Of a stretch of DNA of 39,245 bases, positions 29,760 to 39,245 are shown in pieces. The notes beneath the pieces are model-generated. The model had not been told where the DNA came from. It saw only the letters and a list, made by a program, of their open reading frames with translations, and did no database searches. The stretch's first letter is position 1. Each line of letters starts with the position of its first letter. Both the position numbers and the translations under genes were made by a program. The stretch lies in the NCBI GenBank assembly GCA_022925895.1, contig JAKSYS010000599.1:1-39245 (forward strand), written 5' to 3'. The stretch comes from Fragilaria crotonensis. Lineage: Eukaryota; Bacillariophyta; Fragilariophyceae; Fragilariales; Fragilariaceae.

Positions 29760-30525
29760 ATGAGTGTGAATGGTGCCGCGAGGGGCAACGCCCGAGGAAC
29801 GGCGGCAAATGATGCCGCAACGGCGATGATCGACGGTGTCGGTCATCGTCGCCTCATGTTGCCAACCGCGCGCCAGGAAATTCAAAACTCCTCGACGCGT
29901 AGCGCGCTCGTACCCCACGGTACAACGCGCGAGCGTCCGTCCTCTGTCCGTCCGCAGCCGTTGAATGATGCTTCGCATGTTGACGCAGACGATGGTTCCA
30001 CTCGCGAACCACCGTTGCGTCGACAGCGACAAGTCCTTCAGCGCTGTTGCGACTGCTCGAGATCGTCGACCTGTGCTCTGTCACGGCCGACAGCTCGCTC
30101 CCAGGCTTGTCCCTGTCGAGTTGCGAACAGGCGCTGCACTTCGTGCAGCTGCTTCAACAACTGCCAGAACAAGCGAGCGCCGCTGCCGCCGCCGACAACA
30201 GCGACCCTCCGATGCTTCTTCACCAGTCCCAGCGCACTGCGACCACAGAGCCCACCCCAGCAATCGAATCCGCCCCCCCAGCTGCCGTTCCGACCGCGAC
30301 CGAGTTCCCCCCAGCGCCTTCCCAGACAACCCGACAACAACCGCAACGACTGACGTCGACGGTGACGTCGGCATGACCCCGGAGCCACTGGATCGGGCCC
30401 CGCTCCGACGCCTGACGACAATGACGAACCCCTCCTTGCCCGCCCCGACGGATACAGAGACGGCCGCCAACGCTGGCGAGGACCCGATTCCTGCTTGTCC
30501 CCGTGACAGTGGCAGCGGCCAATAG
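29760..30525 (+). pseudogene. Non-LTR copy 2, N-terminal ORF with CXC-like cluster, frameshifted
   Basis: The same ATG context as copy 1 (GTGTCATGAGTGTGAATGG). The CXC-like cluster is intact (CCDCSRSSTC ... CSCFNNCQN). One C is missing near 30233 (CAGCGCACTG versus CAGCGCCACTG), so the frame moves. The end of the protein (PACPRDSGSGQ) is in another frame and stops at the same TAG, 30523-30525. Confidence 0.75.
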
Positions 30526-33500
30526 GGCCAACGCCACTGCGCGGGACGATCGAGGCGGCCCCGGACCGGCAGTAACGCCGGACGCGGGGCCGATCTGCCC
30601 GGCTACTTCGTAACCGCGGCGGATCGCCTTCTGGATTCCGCCTTTGGAGACCACGTCCACGACAACGACGGGACGCATCTCCATGGCGGCTTCTCCGATG
30701 ACGCGCTCTGGCAGCGCCGATGGAGAGGATGGCACAGATCGCCACCACACGCTACCAGGCCCCTGCTGGTAGAGTGGGGAGGCGATTCCTAACCATCCTC
30801 ACCTCCGAATTCCGCGGCGTCCGCGAACGCCGATGGAATTCGGAACGACCCCTGGTGTTTGTCGCAACAGTGCTGCAGACGACACCAGGAGTTCGTCGGT
30901 CCAAGGACATTCGTTCGCGCCTCGCGCAACGAATGGACTTGTGGGACCAAGGCCACTTCAAGGCCTTGGTCGACGACGCTGAGGGGGAAGTCCAGTCTCG
31001 ACAACCCTCCTCCCGTCCACCCGACGAAGAGGCGCAGGCGCGTTCCTTCAACGCACGCGTCCTCTCCGGCAGACTTCGCTCTGCCGTGCGGACACTCACC
31101 GACCGCTCCGGTGGCGGCGTCCGCCAGCCAGACGACCTCTGCTCGAAGGCAGGTCGACCGGTCTGGCAGGTGCTTCAAGAGAAGCACCCTGCCCTCCGCG
31201 ACCCGACTTCTGTGGGCGATACGGATGGGGCTTTCGAGCCCTATCCCGATCTCCCTGCCCCCGTCCCTGTGTGCACTACACAGGACGACGTGGAGGCGAT
31301 CGCCTCACGGCTCTCAGGTGCCGCCGGCCCCGGCGGCACTGACGCCGTCGACCTCGCCAACTGGCTTCTTCGCTTCGGACGAGTCCGAAGCGCTGCGAAT
31401 GGAGATGGACCAACTGGCTCGCCAACACCTCGCCGCCTTGGGCAGCCTACCGGGCAGTGATGGCGAATCGCCTGGTCGCCCTTGACAAGCAACCAGGCAC
31501 TCGCCCGGTCGGCATCGGCGAAGTGTACCGTCGCCTGTGGGCCAAATGCCTGCTGAAGGCAATTGGCTCACAGGCAACCGCCGCATGCGGCAACTACAAC
31601 CTGTGTGCCGGCCTCCAGGCCGGCATCGAAGGCGCCGTACACGCCGTGCGTGACGTCTTCGCCGACCCTCGTTGATTCCTGCACCGCCACCAGACCCGCA
31701 AGCCGACGATGACCCCCTCACGCAGGCTCCCGAGCCACCGATGGCTGCGCCACCCCCGTCCCCCTCGCAGACATGACGCTGGACGAGGCCTTCGAGGCCA
31801 TCGCCGACGACGTAGGCCTCTCCTCGGCTGAAGCCTCGGCCGTCCTCTGGTCGACGCGACCAACGGCTTCAACGAGCTCGGCCGCAAGGCCATGCTATGG
31901 ACCGTGCGTCACCGTGGGCCAACGGGGCACGGTTCAGTTTCAACTGCTACCGGCACTCCGCCCAACTCCTCATGCGACGGCGCGGAGGAGATTGCGAGAT
32001 CATCCTCTCGCGAGAGGGGGTCACGCAAGGCGACCCCCTCTCCATGGTGCTCTACGGACTCGCGCTGTCGCCGCTCGCCGAGACGCTTCGAGCGCGAGTC
32101 CCCACGGTCGCCCAACCATGGTACGCGGACGACGCGGCCATGGCCGGCCCCATCGACGACATCGCTGAGGCTCAGCGCCTCCTTCTCGACCTTGGGCCGC
32201 GCCGGGGATACTTCCCCGAGCCGGACAAGTCGATCCTCATCGTCCCGCTCGCGACCCCGCCACCTGCCCTTGCAGCCCTCGCGGAGTTCAACTTCCGACA
32301 CGAGGAGGACACCGCTACCTCGGTGGCTTCGTGGGATCGGGCGCCGCCGAGGCGGCATGGGTGGACCCTCAGGTCCAGCAATGGATCGAGGTGTCCACCG
32401 CCTCGCGGCGGCAGCGAGGAGGTACCCACAGACCGCCTACGCCGGTCTGTCGCAGTCACTCAGGCGGGTGGCAGTACCTCCAGCGCGTGACGCCAGACAT
32501 CGCGCCAGCCTTCGCACCGCTGGAGGCTGCCATCGCGACTGTCTTCCTGCCGGCCCTCCTCGCCACAACGGCTGAGGAGGTTGCCAAACTTCGCCCCCTC
32601 CTGGCTCTCCCGACGCGACTGGGAGGCCTGGGCATCCCAGACCCGACGACCACAGGCGACTTCTGTTTCGCGGCGTCGAAGGAGAGCACGACCCTCCTCC
32701 AGAGGACCCTGGTAACGGGCGACAGGCTCTGTGCTACGGAGCACCGACGTGACGCTTCCCGAGGTCGCCTCGCGGCGAAGGCGAGCCGGTCTCGCGTCCA
32801 AGCGAGCCGCTTGGACGCGATCCTTGCGAGCTCGCGTCCACTGGAGAAGCGACGCATCGTAAGGTCGGCGGCGACAGGCGCCTGGCTCTCCACCTTGCCG
32901 AGCCTGCTCAACGGCTCCGACCTCTCGGACGAAGAATTCCGAGACGGCGTCCGCCTCCGCTTCGGCCTGACGCCAACATCTCTCCCACTCCGATGCGACG
33001 GATGTGGCGAACGCTTCACGACGGAGCACGCCATGTCCTGTCGCAAGGGGAGGGCTGATCCTCCACCGCCACAACGACCTCGTGGCGACGTGGGGACAGC
33101 TTTGCGGACAGGCGCACACCCCCTCCACAGTCTCTGACGAGCCCCTCATCCAAACGAGTCAGGACGTGCAGGCGGCGGGCGCCAACCGCACCGAGCCCAC
33201 CCCAGAACTCCGAGGCGACATCGCTGTCCACGGCTTCTGGACCCGAGGCACCACCGCGATCTTTGATGTCCGAGTCACCGACACGGATGCCCCCTCGAAT
33301 CGCAACACCGCTCCGGCGAAGGTCCTCCAGCGACACGAGGCGGAGAAGAAGGCCAAATACGGCGCCCTCTGCATTGCGCGACGCCGTACCTTCACTCCCC
33401 TTGTGTTTTCGGTGGATGGGATGCAGGGAGTGGAGGCTACCGCCGCTTCGCGGCGGCTAGCCTCCAGCCTTGCTTCCAAGTGGAGGCGATCGTACTCCGA

Positions 33501-33645
33501 AGTGTGTGGCTTCGTACGATCCCGCCTCGCGATCGCCCTGGTTCGCTCCGCGAGCCGCTGCCTACGCGCCGATCGCAACCCGATGCGCCGTACCCCCTCC
33601 CCGATCTGGGACTGCGGCGCGGGCCTCGGCCTCTACCGCATGTAA
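30503..33645 (+). pseudogene. Non-LTR copy 2, reverse transcriptase-endonuclease ORF, frameshifted
   Basis: The domain order is as in copy 1, ending TAA 33643-33645. The RT part is best preserved at 31897-32260, with SREGVTQGDPLSM in frame and WYADDAAMAGP near 32120. Motif A is broken by a missing C near 31845. The nuclease half is open at 33004-33645 but the frame shifts inside the Cys/His motif near 33045. Where copy 1 is broken copy 2 is often intact and vice versa, which helps define the ancestral protein of roughly 1300 residues. Confidence 0.8.
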
Positions 33646-33839
33646 CTGACGTGCCCCTTTGCCCCTGCCGCCGCTCCCGCTGCCGAACGACGCATCCCCA
33701 TGGCGCACGCCCCGGATTCAAGACTTTCGGATGTATAGCACTGGCGCACCGCTACGCGATGCCTACGGCACTGTTGTACCGGCCCATTCATACATACATC
33801 CCTAGTTTAGCTTAGCTACACGTAACATACATAGCACCC

Positions 33840-33885
<46 letters not shown>
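33840..33885. repeat. (CA)n microsatellite 3
   Basis: About 23 perfect dinucleotide units at the 3' end of copy 2, then AAAAGGAG and unrelated AT-richer sequence. Confidence 0.98.
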
Positions 33886-33890
<5 letters not shown>

Positions 33891-34037
33891 AGTAGGATAT
33901 TCATTTTTCGATCTACGATGTACAATGTACAGTACTCGGATTTTACGTCCGAAAGTGGGATGAACCGGAGGTACGAGTAGTGTTCGGGAGGAAGGGAGTA
34001 CGGCTTACAGCAACAAGTGTTTCTGGTTTCTGGACTA

Positions 34038-34647
34038 CCACATAAAAAGTGCCTGGAGCCGTTATTTTAACCCCATTGTGGACTAAAGATATCTTGCTCA
34101 AAAATGCTTTGATTTCAAGTCTGTTTGCTTACAAATAGTGTTCAATGTTCTTGACTATCCAGTGCATTAATCATTCTTATACTGAAGCAAGAATTGACAA
34201 AGTTGTTGCTGAACTTGCGAAGCTCATTTTTGCATTTATCGGCTCCAGGCACTTCATTTAAATGTATACGTACCTCAAGACATTTTTTAGGCATCGGTTG
34301 AGATTTTTCACCCCATTCGACTATGATTTCTCGTACTAGTTTTTTACTGCTACAGAGGTTTTCCCTATTGGTGGTACGTGGTACGCGATCAATGAGGTGA
34401 AAACCCGAAGGGGCGAAAAATTGCCAACCCTCAACATGCAGTTGCATTCACAACCCCAGTTTACTAATCGGTTCGTTAACCGCTCTATATGACATTGCTT
34501 TATTGCATATCAGAGATCAACTCGGCTGTCCTAATTTCCATTGAATTCTTGAAATTGAGTGACTTCTTTGTAGGAGGAGTCGAAAAAAACCCTTTTAACG
34601 GCTCCAGCGGTCGAAACGGCTCCAGGCTCCAGGCACTTTTTATGTGG
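34038..34647. mobile_element. 610-bp terminal-inverted-repeat element (MITE-like) with TA flanks
   Basis: The left end CCACATAAAAAGTGCCTGGA continues GCCGTTATTTTAA. The right end, inverted, has the same 20 bases, then extra GGCTCCA repeats. Both sides are flanked by TA (34036-34037 and 34648-34649), as in Tc1/mariner-like insertion. The interior holds one minus-strand ORF and no transposase motif. Confidence 0.8.
34142..34447 (-). CDS. 101-residue ORF inside the inverted-repeat element
   Basis: ATG 34447 to stop 34142. The product is rich in Lys, Asn and Ser with KLVREIIVEWGEKSQPMPKK. I recognise no domain. It could be a remnant of the autonomous element's protein or a fortuitous frame. Confidence 0.3.
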   Translation of the reverse strand: MQLHVEGWQFFAPSGFHLIDRVPRTTNRENLCSSKKLVREIIVEWGEKSQPMPKKCLEVRIHLNEVPGADKCKNELRKFSNNFVNSCFSIRMINALDSQEH

Positions 34648-34649
34648 TA

Positions 34650-35003
34650 CCGGTATACTGAGTATCATTGAGTACACGTACTGTACAAGGTACTACAGTG
34701 TGCCAGGGGTACCAGTACAAAGTATGCAAGTATTGTACGAGGTTGTATTTTGTGATGTTGTGATGTTGTGATCGCATATTGATCGACCGTTCTGTTCGCG
34801 TGCTTCCCATCCTCGAAATCTTGAAATCGCGTGTACAAAAAAGTAGACGTTAGCATGTGGTATGATCGCGTAACTGAAACAGGTCGTTGGTTTCGAATCT
34901 TGGCTGAATCGTGACCAGCTCTGTTGTTCCATCGCTCTTTCAATCGCTGGCATCATAGTGTTGTGTCGCGTCTTTTCTGAAGCATTGCAATCCAAGACAA
35001 GAG
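34650..35003. other. Copine B upstream region
   Basis: GTAC-rich (34671-34740), then a short TGTGATGT direct repeat (34752-34775). No similarity to the copine A upstream region except the last ~15 bases before ATG (CCAAGAC-AGAG). The duplication therefore did not keep the promoter, or it has diverged. Confidence 0.45.
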
Positions 35004-36782
35004 ATGAAGCTCGAAATCTCTCTCCACGCCTCCAAGCTCAAGAATGTCGCTGGTGCTTTTAAGGGAACCTCGGATCCTTTTGCCGTAGTAACTCATATTG
35101 CTACTACACCAGGTACGGCGCCCGCTGTATTGGGCAAGACTGAAGTGTAAGTAGTCGATAGAATGAATGACAGAGTAGTTCTTCCATGCTTGTTGCTAAT
35201 TAAACACTCCTCTTGCAGAATCAAGAACAGCACCTCTCCAAATTGGGTGCAAGTGATTGAAATTGACTATGAATTCGGAACTCCGTACAAGATCGCCGTC
35301 CAGATCTTTGATGAGGTCAGAAAGGGCGATAACAAGTCCATGGGATGTGCTACCTTTGATATTGGTGAAGTATTGGGTGCGCGCGGAAATTCAAAAGCAC
35401 GCAAGCTGAAGGATGGCGGGACTATCTTCTGCCACGTTGCCGAAGCCAAGGGAAGCGGACTCTTGCGCTTGTGTTTGAGCGCTACCAACATTAAGAACAC
35501 GGAAGGTTTCATGAGAAAGTCGGATCCATTTTATGAACTGTCCTGCAGACGTGATGGAGCTGGCGGTCTCACGTGGGACAATGTATTCCGCTCTGATGTT
35601 GTGAAAAACAATTTAAGTCCGGACTGGAAGGAGGCAGTGGTAAACCTAAGCGTTTTGAACCATGGTGAGATGGAGAAACCTGTATTGATTTCGGTCTATG
35701 ATTACGAATCGGATGGAAAGCATGTCTCGATGGGGTCTGTGGAGACTACTGTCAAGGCGTTGCAGGGTTTGGTCGGAAAGACCTTGCCCCTGAAGCTCAA
35801 AGGCGCCAATGCCGGAACGATCAACATCAAGAGGTGCGACGTTTCTGGAGTCGAGGATTTGACTTCAAGGATGGCTGGGGCCAGTGTGTCACGACCTGCT
35901 GCAACATCATTTGTGCCACCGGCTAGCAGTGGCGCTAGCTTTGCTGACTACATTTCTGGAGGCTGCGAACTCAATGTAAGTGTCGCAATCGATTTCACTG
36001 GATCTAATGGCGATCCACGACAGCCAGGCACCCTTCATTACATGGGAACGATGAATGACTATCAAAAGGCAATCAGTGCCATTGTTGGTGTCCTTTCCAC
36101 GTACGACTCCGACCAAAAGTATCCAGTCTGGGGATTCGGTGCCAAGTATGGAGGAGTTGTTCGCCACTGCTTCCAGTGTGGCCCAACCGAAGAAGCGCAT
36201 GGAGTACAAGGCATCCTCGATGCGTACAAGCAAACTTTTCAGTCTGGTTTGATCTTATGGGGTCCAACCATTTTTACTGAGGTGTTGCAGACTGCGGCCG
36301 CTAAGGCCATCTCCGGACAAGAGGCTGCCAAGGCTCAAGGAAAGCAAGTGTACACTGTCTTATTGATCTTGACGGATGGTGCTGTCTCCGATCCTGCAGG
36401 TACGGCGGAGGTGCTCAAGCAAATTGCCCACGCTCCACTCTCCGTCATTATCGTAGGTGTTGGCAACGCGGACTTCTCATATATGCGATTCCTCGATGAT
36501 TTGCATTGCGACAGGGACATCGCTCAATTCGTCCCCTTCAACCAACACAGCAGCAACAGCGTCGCATTGACCTCTGAAACCTTGAAAGAAATTCCGGCAC
36601 AGCTGACTGGGTACTTCCAGCGCAATAACATCAAACCCTTGCCTCCGGTTGTTCGTGGTGACCACGACATTCCAGTGGAACCTGAGCAAGAAATCGATTT
36701 GACACTTCACTTTGGGGACGACGAAGAAATTGTTGTCGCTGCCGGTGGGGACGACTTTTCCGGTGGGTTCGGAGGGAGATAA
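35004..36782 (+). CDS. Copine B, intact two-exon gene
   Basis: Exon 1 35004-35146, intron 35147-35218 (72 bp, GTAAGT...GCAG), exon 2 35219-36782; 568 residues. Domains: C2A ~1-125, C2B ~128-255 and copine/vWA from ~295, with IDFTGSNGDP as the MIDAS-like site. The C-terminal tail is acidic and Gly-rich, ending GGDDFSGGFGGR. Copines bind membranes when Ca2+ rises and recruit partners through the vWA part. It is the same strand, same exon structure and very similar protein as copine A; this one has no lesion. An AATAAA lies 82 bp after the stop. Confidence 0.97.
35147..35218 (+). other. Copine B intron 1 (72 bp)
   Basis: Same phase and position as copine A. The donor hexamer and the block TTCCATGCTTGTTGCTAAT are shared with the copine A intron, while its 5' middle differs. 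Confidence 0.92.
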
Positions 36783-36864
36783 ATTGCACTGCTTTCATGT
36801 TGACCACGTTGTGATTTTAGTATGCGCGATAAGTGTTAGCATTAAGTTTCGTTCTCTATATCTG

Positions 36865-36870
36865 AATAAA
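36865..36870 (+). terminator. Candidate polyadenylation signal of copine B
   Basis: AATAAA, 82 bp after the copine B stop and only 3 bp before the stop codon of the convergent gene. The copine B transcript would therefore overlap the 3' end of that gene. Confidence 0.5.
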
Positions 36871-36873
36871 CGG

Positions 36874-38046
36874 CTACCACATGTCACCACCGTCACCTCC
36901 ATCACCGAAATCGTCTCCGTCGTAGTCAAATCCACCGTCATCAAAAGCATCGTCGTCGTCGAGCAGGCTGTCATCGCCGAAGTCCTCAAGGGGCACCATG
37001 GTCATACCACCGTCGCTAGAAAGATCTTCATCGTCGTCATCTAGCCCAATGTCAAGATCTTCATCGTCGCTAAGAGCAGCAACGGCACGGGCTTCGTCTA
37101 TCTCCTCTACGTCATCTGTGTCCATCTTGATATCAACGATTCCTTCATCGGGATCATCCATCAACCCGAGGTCGAAATCAAGATCCAAATCATCGCCTTC
37201 ATCATCAATGGAATCATCTCCCAACATGCTGGTCATTGCGTCCAAGAGATTCTTGGCGCCTTCAGCGAATGGAATTGGGGTGCTACGTTTGTCATCCAAG
37301 AGCAAATCATCAACCTCCGAGTCCAAGCCCAAATCAAGCAAAAAATCATCAAAGTCGTCGTCATCGTCTATGATGTCAGTGTCTACGTCGTCTCTCAAGA
37401 CTGGACGATCCTTCGCCACAGCTGCAGCTGTAATGGCCTCCTCAGTTCCCGAACCCAAGGCACCAAACATACCTTCTCCCAACTCCATCGGAATGTCAAT
37501 ATCATCAGTCTCGTCTTCGTCGTCATCGTCGATAATAACAGTCGACTTGCGATCATCTTCGGCCAGTTCACGACGTTCGCGGACATCGCGTCGAGCTCCG
37601 GCTCGCATGGCGGCTTCGTCTTCTGCGGTGGCCCAGCGACCATTCATCTCAATAAAGACCTCCATGGGAATTGGATGAGGATGGGGAGGATCCCATCGGT
37701 GATGCCATTCAATTTGTTGAAAGTGAGGCCACGGGACTGGATCAGGATCCGTATCGGCAATTGGTAAATCATGAAACGGCATGTTTTCAGGTGTTCGACC
37801 GGGACGCATCGTTCCTGGGAACTCCATCATGGGTTCGTATGTTGATGGGAGTTTGAGTTCTTCATCTTCTGGGGTTGCATATCCTGATCCAGGAGGAGCA
37901 TATAGTGACAAAAAACTTCTTGATCGATGACTATTCGCCAGAAAGCATGGTCTTAATGAGAAGCTGTGGCATAAACCTGATGATGCTAGTAGGATCGATG
38001 CAATTGTGCAGTCAACAGCACACCTTCTTCTGCGAGAGGACGTCAT
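36874..38046 (-). CDS. Very acidic protein with plastid-type presequence, unknown function
   Basis: I chose ATG 38046 (390 residues) because it places Arg residues, a hydrophobic stretch (IASILLASSG) and LCHS-FSLRP in the order of a diatom bipartite presequence, with Phe at +1 of the predicted cleavage site as in the ASAF-type motif. An in-frame ATG at 38193 would add 49 residues and hide the signal. A conserved-looking segment follows (IEWHHRWDPPHPHP, then MEVFIEMNGRW). The C-terminal ~220 residues are mostly Asp/Glu/Leu with repeated DDD and DLDLD runs. Probably a stromal or thylakoid-associated acidic protein. Convergent with copine B, with only 91 bp between the stops. Family not recognised. 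Confidence 0.8.
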   Translation of the reverse strand: MTSSRRRRCAVDCTIASILLASSGLCHSFSLRPCFLANSHRSRSFLSLYAPPGSGYATPEDEELKLPSTYEPMMEFPGTMRPGRTPENMPFHDLPIADTDPDPVPWPHFQQIEWHHRWDPPHPHPIPMEVFIEMNGRWATAEDEAAMRAGARRDVRERRELAEDDRKSTVIIDDDDEDETDDIDIPMELGEGMFGALGSGTEEAITAAAVAKDRPVLRDDVDTDIIDDDDDFDDFLLDLGLDSEVDDLLLDDKRSTPIPFAEGAKNLLDAMTSMLGDDSIDDEGDDLDLDFDLGLMDDPDEGIVDIKMDTDDVEEIDEARAVAALSDDEDLDIGLDDDDEDLSSDGGMTMVPLEDFGDDSLLDDDDAFDDGGFDYDGDDFGDGGDGGDMW

Positions 38047-38193
38047 AGCAGACTGCGAGGCTTGGTGATGAATTCTTATTGTGCTGTGTGGAATACTCAG
38101 TGCTCGAGTAGATTTCTTCTCGATCACTGCCTGCATCAGAAACGAAACGGTGTTGCATGCACATGCAGCAGCCATCAAGCTAAAACCCATCAT

Positions 38194-38660
38194 CAGCCAT
38201 CAGAAAAGACGTTTGACCAATGGACCGCAACCCGCAACCCTTCCGTAAAATTGATCATCAGTACATGCGGTACGCAGTACTCCAGTACACCCATAGTACT
38301 GTAGTAAATCCTTGCAGTGTACTGGAGGTTCCGGAATTCCTTCTAAATCGTGTACTGTACGACCGAGAATAGTACTCCGTACAGTTTTGGAAGAATGTGT
38401 GAGAGCATACAAAAAATGTCTAAACGACGAAAATGTGTAAGTCACGATCAAATGTAGTGTCAAAACGTGACACATCACTTTTGTATGTACAAATCGAGAA
38501 AGACATTATATAATCTGATGGACTATCAACTATTTGTATCCTACCATTCCTAATCCCGATCTGTTGTTCTACACTATAAAATGATTTCATATTGTCCTAG
38601 TAGGCCATCGTTCGGACAAATTGTTTTGGAACAAGAGTTACACATAGGAATCTTGCTTAA
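38194..38660. other. Intergenic region, GTAC-rich
   Basis: No gene seen. 38260-38390 carries many GTAC tetramers (for example GTACGCAGTACTCCAGTACA and GTACTGTACG). Confidence 0.45.
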
Positions 38661-38667
38661 AGAAGGG

Positions 38668-38878
38668 TTGAGAAAGTATGAGAAAGTTTAAGAAAATATG
38701 AGCAACTTCTATTTTCTCACGTCCGATTGAGAAAGTTTGAGATTATTTAAGAAAATTTAAGAAGGAGCGTTTTTATTACCAGATTCACGTAGAATATTTA
38801 AGATTTTTTAAGCGACTCAAATCTTCTTAAAGTTTCTTAAGAAAGTATGAGAAAACTTAAGAAAATTTAAGAAACTGC
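38668..38878. repeat. Three degenerate ~40-bp purine-rich repeats
   Basis: Copies start at 38668, 38727 and 38837. Each runs TTGAGAAAGT, then TGAGA, then TTAAGAAAATTTAAGAA, with an internal ~11-base rhythm. Before the third copy, AAATCTTCTTAAAGTTTCTT is the inverted form and could pair with it. Confidence 0.7.
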
Positions 38879-39245
38879 CACAAAAAAATATATCTCGACG
38901 ATTCCTAATTAAAGGGTTCCATTCATATGCTTCGGAGTATCTCAAGTGAATTCCCTAAGAATCAAACGTGAAGAATGCATTCATTGGATTGTCATACAGA
39001 AGTCGTTGCCTGTGCATTTTTCCGAGCCTTCTTTCCTTTTTGTCACGGCGAATTTGTCGAACGAATATTTCTAGTATTCCAGAGAGGTGAATTCATATTT
39101 GATCTGAAAACTTTAGTCCATACGTCAGGTTCGAAATTCCGTTGGAAATCAATAAACTCTCGTTTATCCGTTTTCACTATTTTTCATGTCGGTCGACAGA
39201 CAGACAGAAGCGTCCTCGAAAGAAGATATTCGGAACCTCCTGGTA
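38879..39245. other. No recognisable feature
   Basis: AT-rich sequence. No ORF with motif, RNA gene or repeat was recognised. Confidence 0.4.

Larger units (their letters stand above)
29710..33839 (+). mobile_element. Non-LTR retrotransposon copy 2, (CA)n-bounded
   Basis: A head-to-tail second copy of the same family. It starts CCACAGCGATCG after (CA)n, shares GTCAAGTCAAGCCGAC with copy 1 in the 5' leader, and ends ATAGCACCCA before the third (CA)n. The differences from copy 1 in the RT-endonuclease part are largely at third codon positions, so the copies come from distinct source elements and are not a fresh duplication. The frame breaks lie at other places than in copy 1. Confidence 0.85.

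Noticed and set aside
25497..33885. Alternating repeat-spacer-repeat pattern as a CRISPR-like array
   Set aside because: The repeats are simple (CA)n and the spacers are 4-kb retrotransposons; the genome is eukaryotic.
25497..33885. (CA)n tracts as LTRs of one composite element
   Set aside because: The tracts lack TG...CA LTR structure and unique sequence, and both internal elements encode a nuclease-type non-LTR RT.
34880..34915. tRNA-like T-loop (GGTTTCGAATC)
   Set aside because: No acceptor, D-arm or anticodon stem could be drawn around it.
36998..37678. 226-codon plus-strand poly-Ser ORF
   Set aside because: Exact antisense shadow of the Asp-rich gene (GAC/GAT runs read as Ser on the other strand).

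Overview
The window is nuclear DNA of a eukaryote, most likely a diatom or a close stramenopile relative. The evidence is spliceosomal introns with GTAAGT donors, a protein with a diatom-style bipartite plastid presequence, Copia elements with diatom-like gag, and dense nesting of transposable elements. Species was not determined.

Layout: 1-3100 is the decayed gag and protease start of a minus-strand Copia retrotransposon. 4075-4759 (minus) is a small gene with a WW-like C-terminus and a probable frameshift. 5716-7522 (plus) is copine A, a two-exon gene with a one-base lesion near its 3' end. 35004-36782 (plus) is copine B, an intact paralogue with the intron at the same place. The roughly 27 kb between the two copines is almost entirely mobile DNA.

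Inside that block: (i) a 12-kb Copia element (8067-24296) with two ~0.9-kb LTRs, gag-pol, and an unusual ~3.9-kb extra coding region between the 5' LTR and gag; (ii) a 4.2-kb PIF/Harbinger DNA transposon (8828-13025) inserted in the Copia 5' LTR with a TTA target duplication, carrying a transposase broken by a 37-bp tandem duplication and a divergent partner ORF; (iii) a MITE-like repeat patch (24341-25286); (iv) two head-to-tail GC-rich non-LTR retrotransposons (25553-29665 and 29710-33839) with a CXC-like cysteine cluster, a reverse transcriptase and a C-terminal restriction-like endonuclease, both bounded by (CA)n tracts; (v) a 610-bp TA-flanked inverted-repeat element (34038-34647).

Downstream of copine B, in convergent orientation with only ~90 bp between stops, lies a gene for a very acidic, probably plastid-targeted protein (36874-38046, minus). 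The last kilobase holds no gene but a cluster of degenerate purine-rich repeats.

The strongest candidate for something new is the tandem pair of (CA)n-bounded endonuclease-type retrotransposons. They look like a lineage that uses dinucleotide microsatellites as its target. The extra ORF of the giant Copia element and the unrecognised Harbinger partner protein come next. Many ORFs are broken by single-base indels, often in homopolymers, so assembly error must be weighed against real decay throughout.
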